Below are positions 11,428 to 22,109 of a stretch of 64,000 nt of DNA, in pieces. The notes under the pieces were generated by a model. That model searched no databases and had not been told where the DNA came from. It saw only the letters and a program-made list of their open reading frames with translations. The stretch covers positions 5,297,289 to 5,361,288 of the forward strand of contig SPDT01000001.1 of assembly GCA_008477525.1 (NCBI GenBank), written 5' to 3'. The position numbers were made by a program, and so were the translations under genes. The stretch's first letter is position 1. Each line of letters begins with the position of its first letter. The stretch comes from Hypomyces perniciosus. Its lineage: Eukaryota; Ascomycota; Sordariomycetes; Hypocreales; Hypocreaceae.

Positions 11428-12302
11428 TCACCTATCTGTCGCCTGCCAGGAGAGTACAAGAGCTGCCGCCAGGATAGCATCGGAAGTGTCGCGAGAGAAG
11501 GAGCTGATTGCATCACATAAGCTACTTATGGCGGCGCTGCTGTGCTTGAGGGCCATTCCACCGACCCGGGGACAGTTGTTGTAGAGGCCGATGTGCGTAG
11601 CGGAGAGAGCAAGCAGCGCATGCATGACGTATGGCGTTGTAGCACCGATAGTAAGAAGGCTAGTACATGGAGTTAGTAGTAACGTTAAATAAGGAACCCG
11701 GTATAAATAAAACTTACGTGGGAATGTTGCTGACCCATAAGGCAAATTGACCTGTGTGGACAAGCCTGTGATATAAGGTTGCAATGTGATAGATGAGCCG
11801 TAACTCCTCGACTGAATATAAACGTGACATAGGAGGCACATGAGCCTCCAGAAACGGGAAGGGGAAGACCCCAGTTCTCTGCCATCTATTAATGGCTGCC
11901 CTGATCTCGGGCGTCCACAGGAGATCGGGTTCATCTGCATTTGTTCGATCTGCATCCGAGAGCTTACTGTCATTATATGGACAGCGGACGTTATGCGTAG
12001 TGCATTTACCGCTAAGGGTTGGCAAAATAGGTTATCAGTCCACTTCCGCCTGCGCCTAAAAAACTAGGTACTGACCACTGAGGAAAGGCCTCATCGCATC
12101 GCAAGTGTCGACGCTTACTGTGATACAGATTAAGTTGGAGAAGGTGCGGAGTGATTTGAACTTGATATACCAGGTACCACAGCCGGTGCGTGACTTGACA
12201 TGGCTGTGATAATTTGGTCAGCAAATGTTACATAGACATTTTGTGTTGAAGGAAAGAAGCAACTAACCTGCGGCGAGCACCACGACGAGTTGTGGTAGGC
12301 AT
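11428..12302 (-). CDS. Zn2Cys6 transcription factor, C-terminally truncated
   Basis: Five minus-strand exons: 12268-12302, 12171-12203, 12076-12117, 11718-12011, 11428-11659. They total 636 nt and 211 residues with every phase matching. Only after splicing do all six zinc cysteines appear: C20, C23, C30, C37, C40, C47. Unspliced, two of them read as Trp. The cluster should bind DNA half-sites. Next comes the LLWTPEI...WQRTGVFPFP region and the start of the fungal-specific regulatory domain (YVMHALLALSATHIG). The protein stops at SWQATDR, where family members normally continue for another 200 or more residues. The regulatory domain is therefore mostly lost, leaving a DNA-binding fragment. A fold-back repeat sits immediately upstream of the start codon. 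Confidence 0.75.
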
Positions 12303-12308
12303 GATGGC

Positions 12309-12448
12309 TTAATGAAACGGAGACTAACTGACAGTTGCTCTTGTTCTCAGTAGCTAGAGTGGTATTTGGGCCCTAGCTGGAGCTCAAATATTAGTTACTT
12401 TAACTACTGAGAACAGGAGCACCTATCAGTTAGTCTCTGTTCCATTGA
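12309..12448. repeat. Fold-back inverted repeat upstream of the Zn2Cys6 gene
   Basis: The left arm 12309-12366 contains GAGACTAACTGACAG and TTGTTCTCAGTAG; the right arm 12390-12448 is its imperfect reverse complement (CTACTGAGAACAGG, CAGTTAGTCTC). The arms are about 58 bp with a spacer of about 24 bp. The left arm starts 7 bp from the start codon of the minus-strand factor, so it lies in that gene's 5' region. Confidence 0.75.
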
Positions 12449-13665
12449 ACTATTATGCTCAGAACTAGCAAAAATATTTGAGTTAATATGTACATATGTG
12501 TGTATATACATATAAATTCCTTGTCATTCTTTTCATTCTTTTCTTTTAAATTTAGCTCTTATGAGCATTATACCCGCAATTTATTCTCTTAGTCTAAAAG
12601 TTGCCTTTTCTGCCTTCAATAACGGCAAAGTTGGGCCCTAAGCGCCAGATCCAATTTTGACAATGTGGACAGGATGGATACTTCGTCTTAACTGGCCAAT
12701 TTAGTTATCAGCGGCGCGCCAAGCCAAAGGTGAGGTGAAATTTTCATTAACTACTTTTAGACGCTGTCGGTCATTGGAAACGGATAGACGGTAAGTGGCA
12801 GAATTAGACTACAAGGTAAACTCAAAATAAACGGGTTAAAGAGAGCACACCCGTATAATTAAATGACAAAGGGGATGGCATAAAGTGCTCTGTAAAAGTC
12901 ATGGGTAGTGAAGTACATATTATTAGGCAGTTTTATAACCCGCAGTGTAAGTATTGGACCCATCGTACTGTTGTAACCACCTTGTGTTGTATCATTAGGG
13001 CCGCCCTGTGAACCGTAATCCGATGTTAGACCCTTTGTTGGATTCTCTGGATTAAAAAGCTGGGATTGAGGACCAAAGGCGATAGTTTACCGCACAATTG
13101 CTGGTGATCGCACGATTCACGATGATAGGCATGGGACAGCGAGTAGTCGTCGATAAAATTCCCTGATTTCCAATCTCAGCACAAGTCAGACCATTTGGAG
13201 GCTGCCTCATTCATAAGCCACTGTATCGTCTCAGTTTCCCAGCTGCTGGATGTCCGGTCGATTCTAGGGACCAGGGGTGAATAGCCGAGCGTCTACATTG
13301 TGGGCCACATGTCTTTGTTTCTTGCCATACTGTTTTTAAAACGGCTTGGACCTACATTGCGTTGCCTGGAGAGGGCTAGCCATTGTGTAGCTCTCGTGGA
13401 GGACACTGCTAAAGAGACCGGACGAGATTGCTAGATGCTTAGATCTGGTAGAGTGGCGGGACGTCCGCAGTGAACGCTTCTATCTAAGAGGATCGACTAG
13501 CGGGAGGCATAAGAGAAGCACTTAGACCAGGACAAAAAAGTGGAGGCATACAAGTCCAAGCAAGTGGGTACACGCAGTTGTCTTCGAAATTTGACCTGCG
13601 ACTATAAACAGTCATTATTTTATTGTTCAGACCACCCAAGCACGGCAGGGCCTTTGGTAAAATCG
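12449..13665. other. Gene-free stretch
   Basis: About 1.2 kb with no ORF worth reporting on either strand; moderately AT-rich with a T/A tract near 12490-12550. It could be decayed transposon sequence, but no terminal repeats were found. Confidence 0.45.
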
Positions 13666-15551
13666 CTATCTCTGACACAGTTGAGAAATTGCTTTCCGCA
13701 ACTTGTCCGAGATCTCAACTTCGTTTTCGGGTAGGAGAACAATTGTATTTACACCAGACACCGTTGCCGAGTCCAAACACTCCTCTGGCATAAGAGGCCG
13801 CAGGTCAGTAGAGAACAATTTCATCTTATGGTCTCTCATTAATCCCCGTGCCGTCTCCGCCACAGTGGTTGGATTGCTCGCATCGGCTTGCTTGAATTCC
13901 TCAAAACGGCCTTCTCGAAACACCTTGAACATGATGTAAATAGAATGGGGCACTACTGTTTGTGCTTGGTCTTCCGATATGGGCGTAGTATCCACTGGAT
14001 TCTCTACTGCCAATTCGTGGACTACGACCTCATCATCTTCCGTAGTAAGAGATAATACAGAAACAGCTTCTTCAGAGTAGTTCCTTGATCTCATTATGCT
14101 TTCTCCAAGGTTCAGCGGTCTTGCGGCCTCAGCGGCCTCAGCGGTCTCAGCGGTCTCAGCAGCCTCAGCGGTCTCAGCAGCCTCAGCAACCTCAGCATCA
14201 GTATCTGATGATTCATATGCCGATAAGTAATCGGATAGCACTCCAGAGCTCGCGAAGAAGGCAAGGTACTGGGACCTCAGGACAAAAAATGGCGCAATAT
14301 CTGGACCCTGGATATTGAATAGACTGAAATCAAAGTGTAGAATCTCTTTGGTGAGGAATGCCCGGTCCCGTTGATATGACTCATGTTTTGGGCGGCCACA
14401 TCGTCGCCGCAAGGCCTTGACATACTCCTCGGCAGACTTCTCGGCAGACCCGGTAGAGCTCCTCTCAACTAAGAAGTCCACTAGAGCAGTGCTTTGAAGC
14501 AGTCCTATCGGCAGCTGGCGCTGACTGCTGGTCGGAGACGGGGGGTCAGTACGATGTTCGTTGTTGTGAGCGACTGTCGCCTGCGTTAGATATTCGATTT
14601 CAGGAGTCTGGATGCCTAACTTCTGGGCGAACTTGGCGAATTGCAAGAGTGTTTCTTCGTGTGGTTTCTCTACCAAATACGTAGCGAGAAGTTTCCTGTA
14701 TGTTCTCTCAGATGGTCGTGGCATTCGTTGAAAATTTTGCAAGACGAAAATCCACAACGACTCCATAGCATTTTCGAAATTGAGGGCCACATCCTGTTCC
14801 ACTTCTGGCTCTTCTCGTTGCCCCGTCGGCATGAAACTGTCTCTGAGTGCCGTGCGAATGGTCTTGTTGCCAGGTGTGATAATATGCTTCATGCTCGCGG
14901 CGCAAGTCTCGAGGAGGTGCACGTCGTGGAAGAACGTGTACAAAGAAGGGATCACGCAATCTACGGAAAGGATTTCGGCTTTCATTGCGACACGCTCCTC
15001 TTGGCTGAATGCTCTGAATATGCGACCTTGATTGATTATCTTTTCGATCTCCGCCGCATCCCGAGGGCAGAACTTCGGGCAGCGAAGCTCTAGAGCCTCG
15101 ATGTCCTCGGCAGTTATCTTAGCCATAGCATCTTTGCTTTGTAAAGCTATCTTGAACCATATATCGATGATGTGAGCAAGATATGCTGCTGCCTCCTAGT
15201 GTCTGGTTACACCGCCGAACACGGGCTAAAAGGGGCGGTTGGGCCATTCACCTCATCGCATTTTGCGCTACAGAGCTTGTGGAGAGTGCTGATCCTCATG
15301 CCGTCCCGCAGACCAGGTACGCTTAACACGGGGTCAAATGCCACCTTCAGCGTCTCGTTTCTTAACAGTGCTCGTATGCATCTTCGCGCATGGTCGGAGG
15401 AAAGGTTGTGTTGGTGAGATTCCAATGCCAGATCGCCGAGCAATTTGCCTTTTCTATCTTCTTGGCGAATAGCCCAGTAGATAGAGGCATCCGAAGAACA
15501 TCCTGTGTCTGCTGGACACATCAAAGACTGTATTTTGACAAGACAAAGCAA
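13666..15551 (-). CDS. DUF3723 protein, N-terminally shortened
   Basis: Exon 1 ends at 15252. A 56-bp intron (15196-15251, GTGAAT donor, CTAG acceptor) leads to exon 2 at 15195-13666. The splice restores AYLAHIIDIWFKIAL after KCDE, a hallmark of the family, and gives about 609 residues. The first exon carries the IRQE...LLRN...PGLRDGMRISTLHKL block. The usual long N-terminal part (over 200 residues in family members I know) is not found upstream, so the gene is probably 5'-truncated; the ATG at 15551 is only the first available. A low-complexity A-E-A/T repeat lies near residues 420-445. DUF3723 has no proven biochemistry but is one of the classic Starship cargo families. It is transcribed divergently from the ferric reductase, 413 bp away. 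Confidence 0.8.
14124..14197. repeat. 9-bp coding minisatellite in the DUF3723 gene
   Basis: About eight copies of a 9-bp unit, GCGGCCTCA with variants GCGGTCTCA and GCAGCCTCA. On the minus strand they encode an Ala/Glu/Thr repeat inside the DUF3723 protein. Confidence 0.85.
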
Positions 15552-15964
15552 TTAGTCAAAACAGGGGAATACCGTCCCGGCCCTCTACACCCGCAATTTG
15601 GGAATGTTCAGCGCTACTGTTTGATCAAATCAACCAAAACAAAATTAAATATTTTTTTTTTGAAAAAAGCACTGTTATTATAGGCTCGTTTAAATTTTTT
15701 GACCAATAAGAAGATGGCTTTTGCTGCTTTTCACTTGATTTTTTTGATCAAAGGCCAGCGCTGGGAATCTTATACATACTAATAATCTGTGGGGTAGTTG
15801 ATCCACTTCTTGCCTTACCTTTTTCTGCCCCTTCCGCCTCCCTCTGTCTACTATCGTCCTTAGTCCGGCCGAACGAAGGTTCAAGTATTTGAGAAAACCG
15901 CTTGGCCTTGTTCTCTGCTACAGCTCAGGTTTCCTGTATGGTGAGAAAGTGAGGTAGGTGCATA
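15552..15964. promoter_or_regulatory. Shared upstream region of DUF3723 and ferric reductase
   Basis: This 413-bp spacer separates two divergent genes. It contains an A/T-rich block (15640-15700, T9 near 15652) and a pyrimidine-rich block (15800-15850) before the ferric reductase ATG. It probably drives both genes. No specific binding site such as a GATA cluster stood out. Confidence 0.45.
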
Positions 15965-17789
15965 ATGATAAATCCAACGGAAATATATGCGATTTGTCTG
16001 TGCGGCATCTTGCTTGCGCTTTTCCTTATCAGAAACATTATCCCACATATCGTGACTTTCTCAAGGGCCTTAATAATTCTCCCTTCCAAGTCGTTAGGTT
16101 ATCGATTTCTGATTAATCGCCATGCTCTAATCGGGCCCTGGACAATAGCCTTTGTTCTACTTCATCTGATCTATCTCGGAGGCAACGTCGTCTGTCTTTT
16201 CTACCGCGTTGACTCGGTATCGCAAGCTGCCTCGCGAGCCGGGACCATGTCGCTTGTCAACATGGGTCCGCTATATCTCGCGACTCACTTGAGCTTCCTT
16301 GCCGACCTCTTCGGTCTGCCGCTAACGACAATTCGACAAATACATCGGTCTTGCGGAGTTATGGCAGTGAGCCATGTCATCTTTCACGGCGTGCTTGCTA
16401 TGACGCAGCACGCCTTCAACGCTGCAGAGAAGCCTTCCACGGACTTTTATGCTATAGCGGTACGTACAACTTGGCTAATTTGAACCCTTTTGATGGATTG
16501 CGCATTTAATGGACACCTACGGAGTACAGGGGGCTAGAATGATGGTACTTCTCATCCTCTTATTCATTCCAATCCTACGAAGGCGCTGTTACGAGCTTTT
16601 TCTCCGCCTTCATCAGGCGCTAGCCGTAGCCGTTGTCTTTTGCACTGTAAATCATCTCAAGTCAATTCACGGCTATCGCTGGATCGCTCTTTATATCTTT
16701 GCAGGAACCTTTTGCGCGTTGGCGGTTTTATACGCTGCATTCATTTTCTATCGGAATCGGAAATTAGGAGGTCCTTGCTCGCGTATCAAGATCACTCATA
16801 GCCATGGTATTATTGAAGCCACGATCTATGTGTCCCGATCCTTGGCAGTCGATGCGGGCCAGTACCTTAACCTATGGGTCCCATCTGTGTCTCTCCTATC
16901 AAGCCACCCGTTTGTTATAGCCTCGTGGTCACCCGTTCCGCAAAGTGAAATTAAACTCTTCATAAAGCCACGAAGGGGCTTTACACGTAAGCTACTTCGC
17001 TATGCAGAGGCTAAGTCATCCCAACACGCAGCACCGAGGGCTTTCTTTAGTGGCCCTCATGGATATTGCGCACCTGTTTGGGAGTTCGAGTGTGTTCTCC
17101 TCTTTGCAACAGGGTTTGGCATAGCGTCTATGCTCCCGTATCTGAGGAAGTTGGTTTACGGGCACAAAGGTCGCAACAGTCATACCAAAAGAATTCACTT
17201 GGTATGGCAAGTATACGATCTTGGTAGGATGTACGCCAACCTCCCATTTGCCAGTTCTAATGCTCCTAGATCTACGCCAAGCGGTCAAGCCAGCCATCGA
17301 TAGCTTACTTCATGAGGATCACATGAGTGAAAGCTATGTGAGTTTGTTCCTGACAAGACTGGTTCATGTTAACTCATAAGAATAGATGCTATACATATCT
17401 ATCTATAACGGGGCCGACATGGAGAAAGAGAGCAGTCAAAATCACCGCTTTACCATATATCCCGGTAAACCCAACGTCGACTTCATCGTCAAGAGCGAAG
17501 CGACTGGCAACGTCACGCAGTCAGCACCGAAGAAATTGTCGGTTATCCGGGAAGAGGAGTCCGCATCCCCAACAATGGTGAAAGAGAAAGACTGTAATGC
17601 GTTCGTAGGTCGGAATAGTGATAGAACGCTGGTCCTTGGTGAGTGGCCCTGGTCATATTAATTGCTTATTCATGATGGCTTATTCTTATAGTTTCTGCTG
17701 AGGGAGTGATGAGAGACAATCTGCGTCGGGTAGTTCGCAGTTATTTGCAGCGGGGATTTAAGTTGGAGGAATTAGATTACCAACCATAG
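15965..17789 (+). CDS. Ferric/metalloreductase, bis-heme NADPH oxidase-type (FRE)
   Basis: Five exons: 15965-16459, 16530-17223, 17270-17337, 17386-17638, 17692-17789. They total 1608 nt and 535 residues, all phases consistent. The enzyme moves electrons from NADPH through FAD and two hemes across the membrane to reduce extracellular metal. Two His-X13-His pairs, H127/H141 and H193/H207, are the four heme ligands in the transmembrane domain. HPFVIASW (291-298) is the FAD site. SGPHGYC (339-345) and LFATGFGIAS (356-365) form the NADPH site. The C-terminus (MRDNLRRVV...LEELDYQP) is canonical. There is no secretory leader or long extracellular N-terminal domain, so it is a short form. The second exon starts just after a TACGGAGTAC decamer inside intron 1. 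FREs are a classic Starship cargo family. It looks fully functional. Confidence 0.9.
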
Positions 17790-17886
17790 CTCAATGCAGA
17801 TAGAGTCAATCCACTTCACTTAATTAATCAATTTTCTTCTAGTACGTCATTACCCTATATCGGGCATGTTTACTGCTCTTCAAACA

Positions 17887-18315
17887 TCATGAGAGGAAAA
17901 TTGCTTCGTGATCACTTGGAACGTTAGCGCATCGGAGCAGATCATCTTCCAGCTCCCATGTCGGGCAATCGCGGCCCTTCCACTTAATCCCCAGGAATAC
18001 ATTGCCCGTTGCGGACTGATATTCACCAATGACCGCTTCGATTTCGAACTGCAGTTGGTCTTCAACAATACGAGGACCCTGTTGGATACCCTGCCATATT
18101 TTGAGGCCTTGTCCATCATCGAAAACCCACAACAAGCTTTCTGCCTCGGGCCAGTCCCATAGTAGCCTGTCCATGTTGGCTGCCTTGACCCCGTGGATGA
18201 TCCACGGCGATATCTTGACCGAAAACAGCACTTCAATTACAGTGACCTGAGGTGACCAAGTCGCTTGAACTAGGTATCCTCGGTAGGAATTTTCAGGCTT
18301 GATGATTTCCATCAT
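17887..18315 (-). CDS. Chromodomain-like protein
   Basis: A 142-residue single-exon ORF begins with two adjacent Met codons. Residues from about 88 to 132 match a chromodomain: QFEIEAVIGEY, then FLGIKWKGRDCPTWELEDDL. The WKG..C.TWE segment supplies part of the methyl-lysine aromatic cage. The first 85 residues have no recognised domain. It ends 97 bp after the ferric reductase stop, in convergent orientation. Chromodomains in such regions can come from Gypsy-type integrases, but no integrase core is present here. It could be a small host chromatin protein or a solo remnant. Confidence 0.6.
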   Translation of the reverse strand: MMEIIKPENSYRGYLVQATWSPQVTVIEVLFSVKISPWIIHGVKAANMDRLLWDWPEAESLLWVFDDGQGLKIWQGIQQGPRIVEDQLQFEIEAVIGEYQSATGNVFLGIKWKGRDCPTWELEDDLLRCANVPSDHEAIFLS

Positions 18316-20137
18316 CGAAATAATTCAGTATAGATATTCTACGTCCTTTTGGGTACAGTGGATTTTGGGGCAGGGCTGCGAAACTAGACTTTGTGTAATT
18401 ATATCCTTGTCTGGATGGTGTGATGCACAAGATGAATGACCTAAAACAGGTTCTTTCTTGCAACAGTTCTAGTTCCTCCCGACTCTTGCGTGGAAGGGTG
18501 TACTTTATATATAAGATATGGATCAGTAAAGATGCATATGAATGGCAGCAAGACAGAGATTGTGAGTGTCAAGTAGATGTTGTGCTACACAGACGCAGCA
18601 AGTTGTGGACAAAAGAACAACTTGCTTGTTGATTCCATACATAACTGTCTACGGAAAGTGACGATTAATATTTTAGGAAACTATATAATGGAGCGTTTGC
18701 AAAACTTACACAGCTGGACAAACTCGTATTGCCTATAGAAGTAATGGATTCACATCAGACAAAAATAAATGACCATTGCAAACATTTTCCTAGTCATAAC
18801 TCAGTGTAAAATTCTCACAATCTCTAGTATTGCTCAGAACTAAAGTAGCATTAGACCTTTAGTTGAACATCGTTCCATATACAACACGACCTTGCTGAAC
18901 ACGATTGTGGGCTCAACAGGACAAAGACATCCTGCATCTGCTACTGGCCCGAGCATATCTGTCATGAACGTATCACCGGAAACCCCCCTTCCGACCATCA
19001 ACAACTCATCAGCCCAACAGGGTAAATCTCTCGGACTGCTTGTAATTCTTTTCTTCCTACTTGTAGCCATGTTGAGTTGAAAGCACGCGTTTCCAAGGTA
19101 ATGTCCTTTTTGTTAGACGCTAGCTTCTGCGGCTGGGTTAATTAACCATTACAAACAGATTTTGTAGCTCTTGGTATGATAGTTGCGAGGGAGTGCTTTA
19201 TTTCTCTACCCAGAGATAAGATGATGAATGGAGGAGGAGCAGATAGCTAATACGTGAGATGGAAATTTTAGGTGCTCCTTGTGTGGTGGGTCAAGAAGAA
19301 GAACCAGCTAGGACCGCAGACAGTATGCGGATATTCGAATTCAAGCTCTTTGATGCCCCCTCTGTCGATGCGACTCACGAAGCGAAAGCTGGGGGGAACG
19401 GAGTCGGCGAGCAGGTTGTCGAGCAGGTTTTCGAGTCGGTTTTCGTTGTCGGCGGCGCCGGTTTTGCCGCCGTTGCCCTCGTATAATAGCTTTGGGGGAT
19501 TGTTTGAATCGAACAATGAGCCGGTGAGAGGGAGGAAGAGGTCGAGGAGTTGGGTGGATGAAGATGATTTACATGGGCCGAAAATGGGGAGGAGTGACTC
19601 TGTCGATATTCGCCTAGACGCGCCAATCGTTTACAGCCAGGACAGAAGTACCTAATGACTTCACCTCAGGCATGTTCTTAGGCGATAAAATGTTTCTGTC
19701 CTAATGCAGCATAATATATAATCAGGCTATATATAGATAGATAGGCAAGTTGGATGAATACTTGGAAATTCTTCAACGTGACTTGGCATATATGCCGCAC
19801 CGTGACCAACTGATAGGGATTAGAACACCGACATGCAATTACCATACAATTACCATGCAATTACGGAGTACTTTGTATAAATGTAAAAAAAACAGTCTAT
19901 TGCAGCTAGTAAATTCAAGACAGGAATTACCACCAATCAGGAAAAAGGTCCCTAGGACTCCTCTTTCGCACAAGAATGTTTAGTCTGGTGAGTGCCTGCC
20001 CAATCCTAGTTGCTGTCACTCAGTAATAGCACTGCTATATGAATGTAAATTCTGAATCCTTAGCAAGCTTTCGGTCTATTAGTGGAAATGGCCACCTACT
20101 TCCAATCATTCATGGAGCAATCATTCATGGAGCAATA
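18316..20137. other. Region with only weak ORFs
   Basis: Two plus-strand ORFs are possible but unproven. One, 18892-19080, ends in a hydrophobic tail-anchor-like helix. The other begins with ATG at 19353, is Ser/Arg-rich (RKRSRSW) and ends at 19655. Neither has a recognised domain or a clear splice partner. A TACGGAGTAC decamer lies at 19862, and GATA-type runs lie near 19735. A direct repeat, AATCATTCATGGAGC, is seen at 20103 and 20117. Confidence 0.4.
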
Positions 20138-20614
20138 TCACGACTCTCCCATACGCTGCCTCTTGAACGACCCTTCAGATTCTGGCCCGCTCTCACTCTT
20201 CTTTGGCGACTCCGTATCTTCAATGTGGCCCACTGAAGTATGAGAAGCAGGTGAAGTGAAGTTCGAGGAAGTACAGCTGAGCATCAGCTCTGGTGGCCAC
20301 GGTGTCTGTGGCCGAGGTGGGGGCGCTGTCGGGGCAAAGACATTATACACCGCAGGAGTGGGGTTCCTATGGCGTTGCAGGTCATTCTCAAGCGAACTGA
20401 TCAGGCCCCGTAGTCCTTCAATGACACGGTCTTGCGTTTCTCGGCTTGCCGCAATTGCATTCCTCTGACTTTCGACGTCTTGCATTCTTTGTCTTAGTTC
20501 GTCGCATTCTAGGGTCTTTCTTTCCACCAGGCTACGCCACTGTTCAATGGAAAGGCTGTACTCGTGAAAAAATCTGGCGAACCAACTTGCCGCATGCGAG
20601 TTTGGTGAAGCCAT
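20138..20614 (-). CDS. Coiled-coil protein with C-terminal basic patch, copy 1
   Basis: The frame is open from 20653, but the ATG at 20614 (MASPN) aligns with the start of the paralogue at 34300-34815, so I chose it (158 residues). Residues 10-85 are coiled coil: an aromatic W...EY...RSLV opening, then heptads through LISSLENDL. A proline-rich middle (PTAPPPRPQTPWPP) follows, then DTESP, and a C-terminal FKRQR patch like a nuclear signal. The paralogue at 34300 shares the opening, the coiled coil and the DTESP motif. Function is unknown. Neighbours are small uncharacterised genes and membrane protein B. Confidence 0.6.
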   Translation of the reverse strand: MASPNSHAASWFARFFHEYSLSIEQWRSLVERKTLECDELRQRMQDVESQRNAIAASRETQDRVIEGLRGLISSLENDLQRHRNPTPAVYNVFAPTAPPPRPQTPWPPELMLSCTSSNFTSPASHTSVGHIEDTESPKKSESGPESEGSFKRQRMGES

Positions 20615-20653
20615 TGTGGTTTGTGTTTTGAGCTGGCTTGGTACAGCTTGCAT

Positions 20654-21040
20654 GGGCAGTCCTACCCGATATATGTTTCAAGTGGCCTGTAGGCACCGTA
20701 ATGATGTAATCACCAAGGTAGACGACAGTTCTGGGAGCACTCCAGCATAAAGTCCACAATTGTCCTCGCTGGAATGTTATTCTATACTGCATACTTAGCA
20801 GCTGTGGAGGGAAACCGGTTCAGCTGCCCAAACATCAATCCCATTCGACGGCTCGAGTGGGTGGGTATGATGCTATGCCGCACAACTGTATGTCTTGGCA
20901 AAATTCATGCTTGCAAGGCTGTAGGCACAGAGCATTAAGGTCTCGACTTTAGGGAAACCGGATTAACAAGATAGACATGTGCTTGCAGCAACAGATTAAA
21001 TAAATTACGTCTAGTAGATTGGTATGTAACCATAAGACTT
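20654..21040. other. Intergenic
   Basis: No gene seen; the ORF at 20544-20792 is a shadow of the coiled-coil gene's 5' region. Confidence 0.4.
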
Positions 21041-21451
21041 CTATCCTGTATCCCACATCACCGTCTTTATCTTTGCTGCTAAATGAAAGTCGTTTTCCGG
21101 TTCCCATACTTGATTTAATTGTTCAATTCTCATGTTACATTGTTGAACAGCTAACAACAGCCCGTCACAGTGCGTTTGGATCAGTGGAACGAGAGATGTA
21201 AGCACTTCGTTGGACAAGTATTGGAAGTGAGCAAGGTCTAATCGAATCCACCCTACTTCTCGAGTCATGTTTACAACATGATTCTGAAAGACGCCGTCCG
21301 TTTGCCTAATTTTCTTCTGCTTATTCTCTTGGTGAAGAGGGGAGTGCTCTCTGTTGGTCACTGGAGAATTGTAGTGACCCTGATCTTGGCGCCGACTCTT
21401 CTCTCGTCTTAGCCAAAATAGAATGCGTTTTTTTAGACGTGACTTTCTCAT
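21041..21451 (-). CDS. Hypothetical basic protein
   Basis: A 136-residue ORF has a very basic first 50 residues (MRKSRLKKRILFWLRREKSRR) and a helical second half. No domain is recognised. Its first 20 residues could be an amphipathic or organelle-targeting segment. It lies between the coiled-coil gene and membrane protein B and is supported only by length and composition. Confidence 0.35.
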   Translation of the reverse strand: MRKSRLKKRILFWLRREKSRRQDQGHYNSPVTNREHSPLHQENKQKKIRQTDGVFQNHVVNMTREVGWIRLDLAHFQYLSNEVLTSLVPLIQTHCDGLLLAVQQCNMRIEQLNQVWEPENDFHLAAKIKTVMWDTG

Positions 21452-22109
21452 GCTATTTCGTCTTCATGGTCCCGTGGATCATATGATGCATGTGCCTACA
21501 GGATAAATAGCTTATATCACAGCGGAGGTGCGCGAGGTTCGGCGTCCGCACTTTTTAGCAAACTTCATCGTAGGCAAAAGGCGGACAACCGGATAGAGAT
21601 CAGATCTGGACAAAATTACAGCGAAGCAGGAATCTGAGGTAAATTTTCAGAACAGTTATTGACGGCCGCTCGCACGTTGACAGTCCATGAAGCAAGGAGG
21701 TGCTACGGCGCTCAATTGGTTTTTTCGTCCCTAGTTACGCGCAATTTCGGAAAGGTGCTGGACAAACACAGGTCTCCTGTCCTGGTCAGACATATGCCGT
21801 AATTAATGAGCACGCTCGAGACCACTCCATGCTGGCCAGCCTACACATCGCTACCACGATACTTAGCACCGGGGGTCTGGCTGCGTTAAGCGCCTGGAAA
21901 GAAAGAAACTGCGATTGAAGGCATGAGGCTCATAGTGGCCTACCCTGAATAGGCGAGGAGTCATAACATCTTCCCAACGTCCAGTTTTCATTCTGACCTT
22001 GAATCGAATTTAGCCAAAAATCACCTTTCATGGCAACAACTCCATCTTCTGATAAAGTACTTAACCCCGCCTCATCCTGCATGAAATCCATTGCCTTGAC
22101 CAAACAAAG
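21452..22109. other. Intergenic
   Basis: No supported gene; a plus-strand ORF at 21700-21918 has no features. The promoter of the membrane protein gene at 22110 is expected here. Confidence 0.4.

Noticed and set aside
12076..12203. Loss of zinc-binding cysteines in the Zn2Cys6 factor
   Set aside because: The apparent Trp codons vanish once two introns with good borders are removed; all six cysteines are then present.
17887..18315. Gypsy retrotransposon integrase end
   Set aside because: Only a chromodomain is present; no integrase core, reverse transcriptase or LTR was found nearby.
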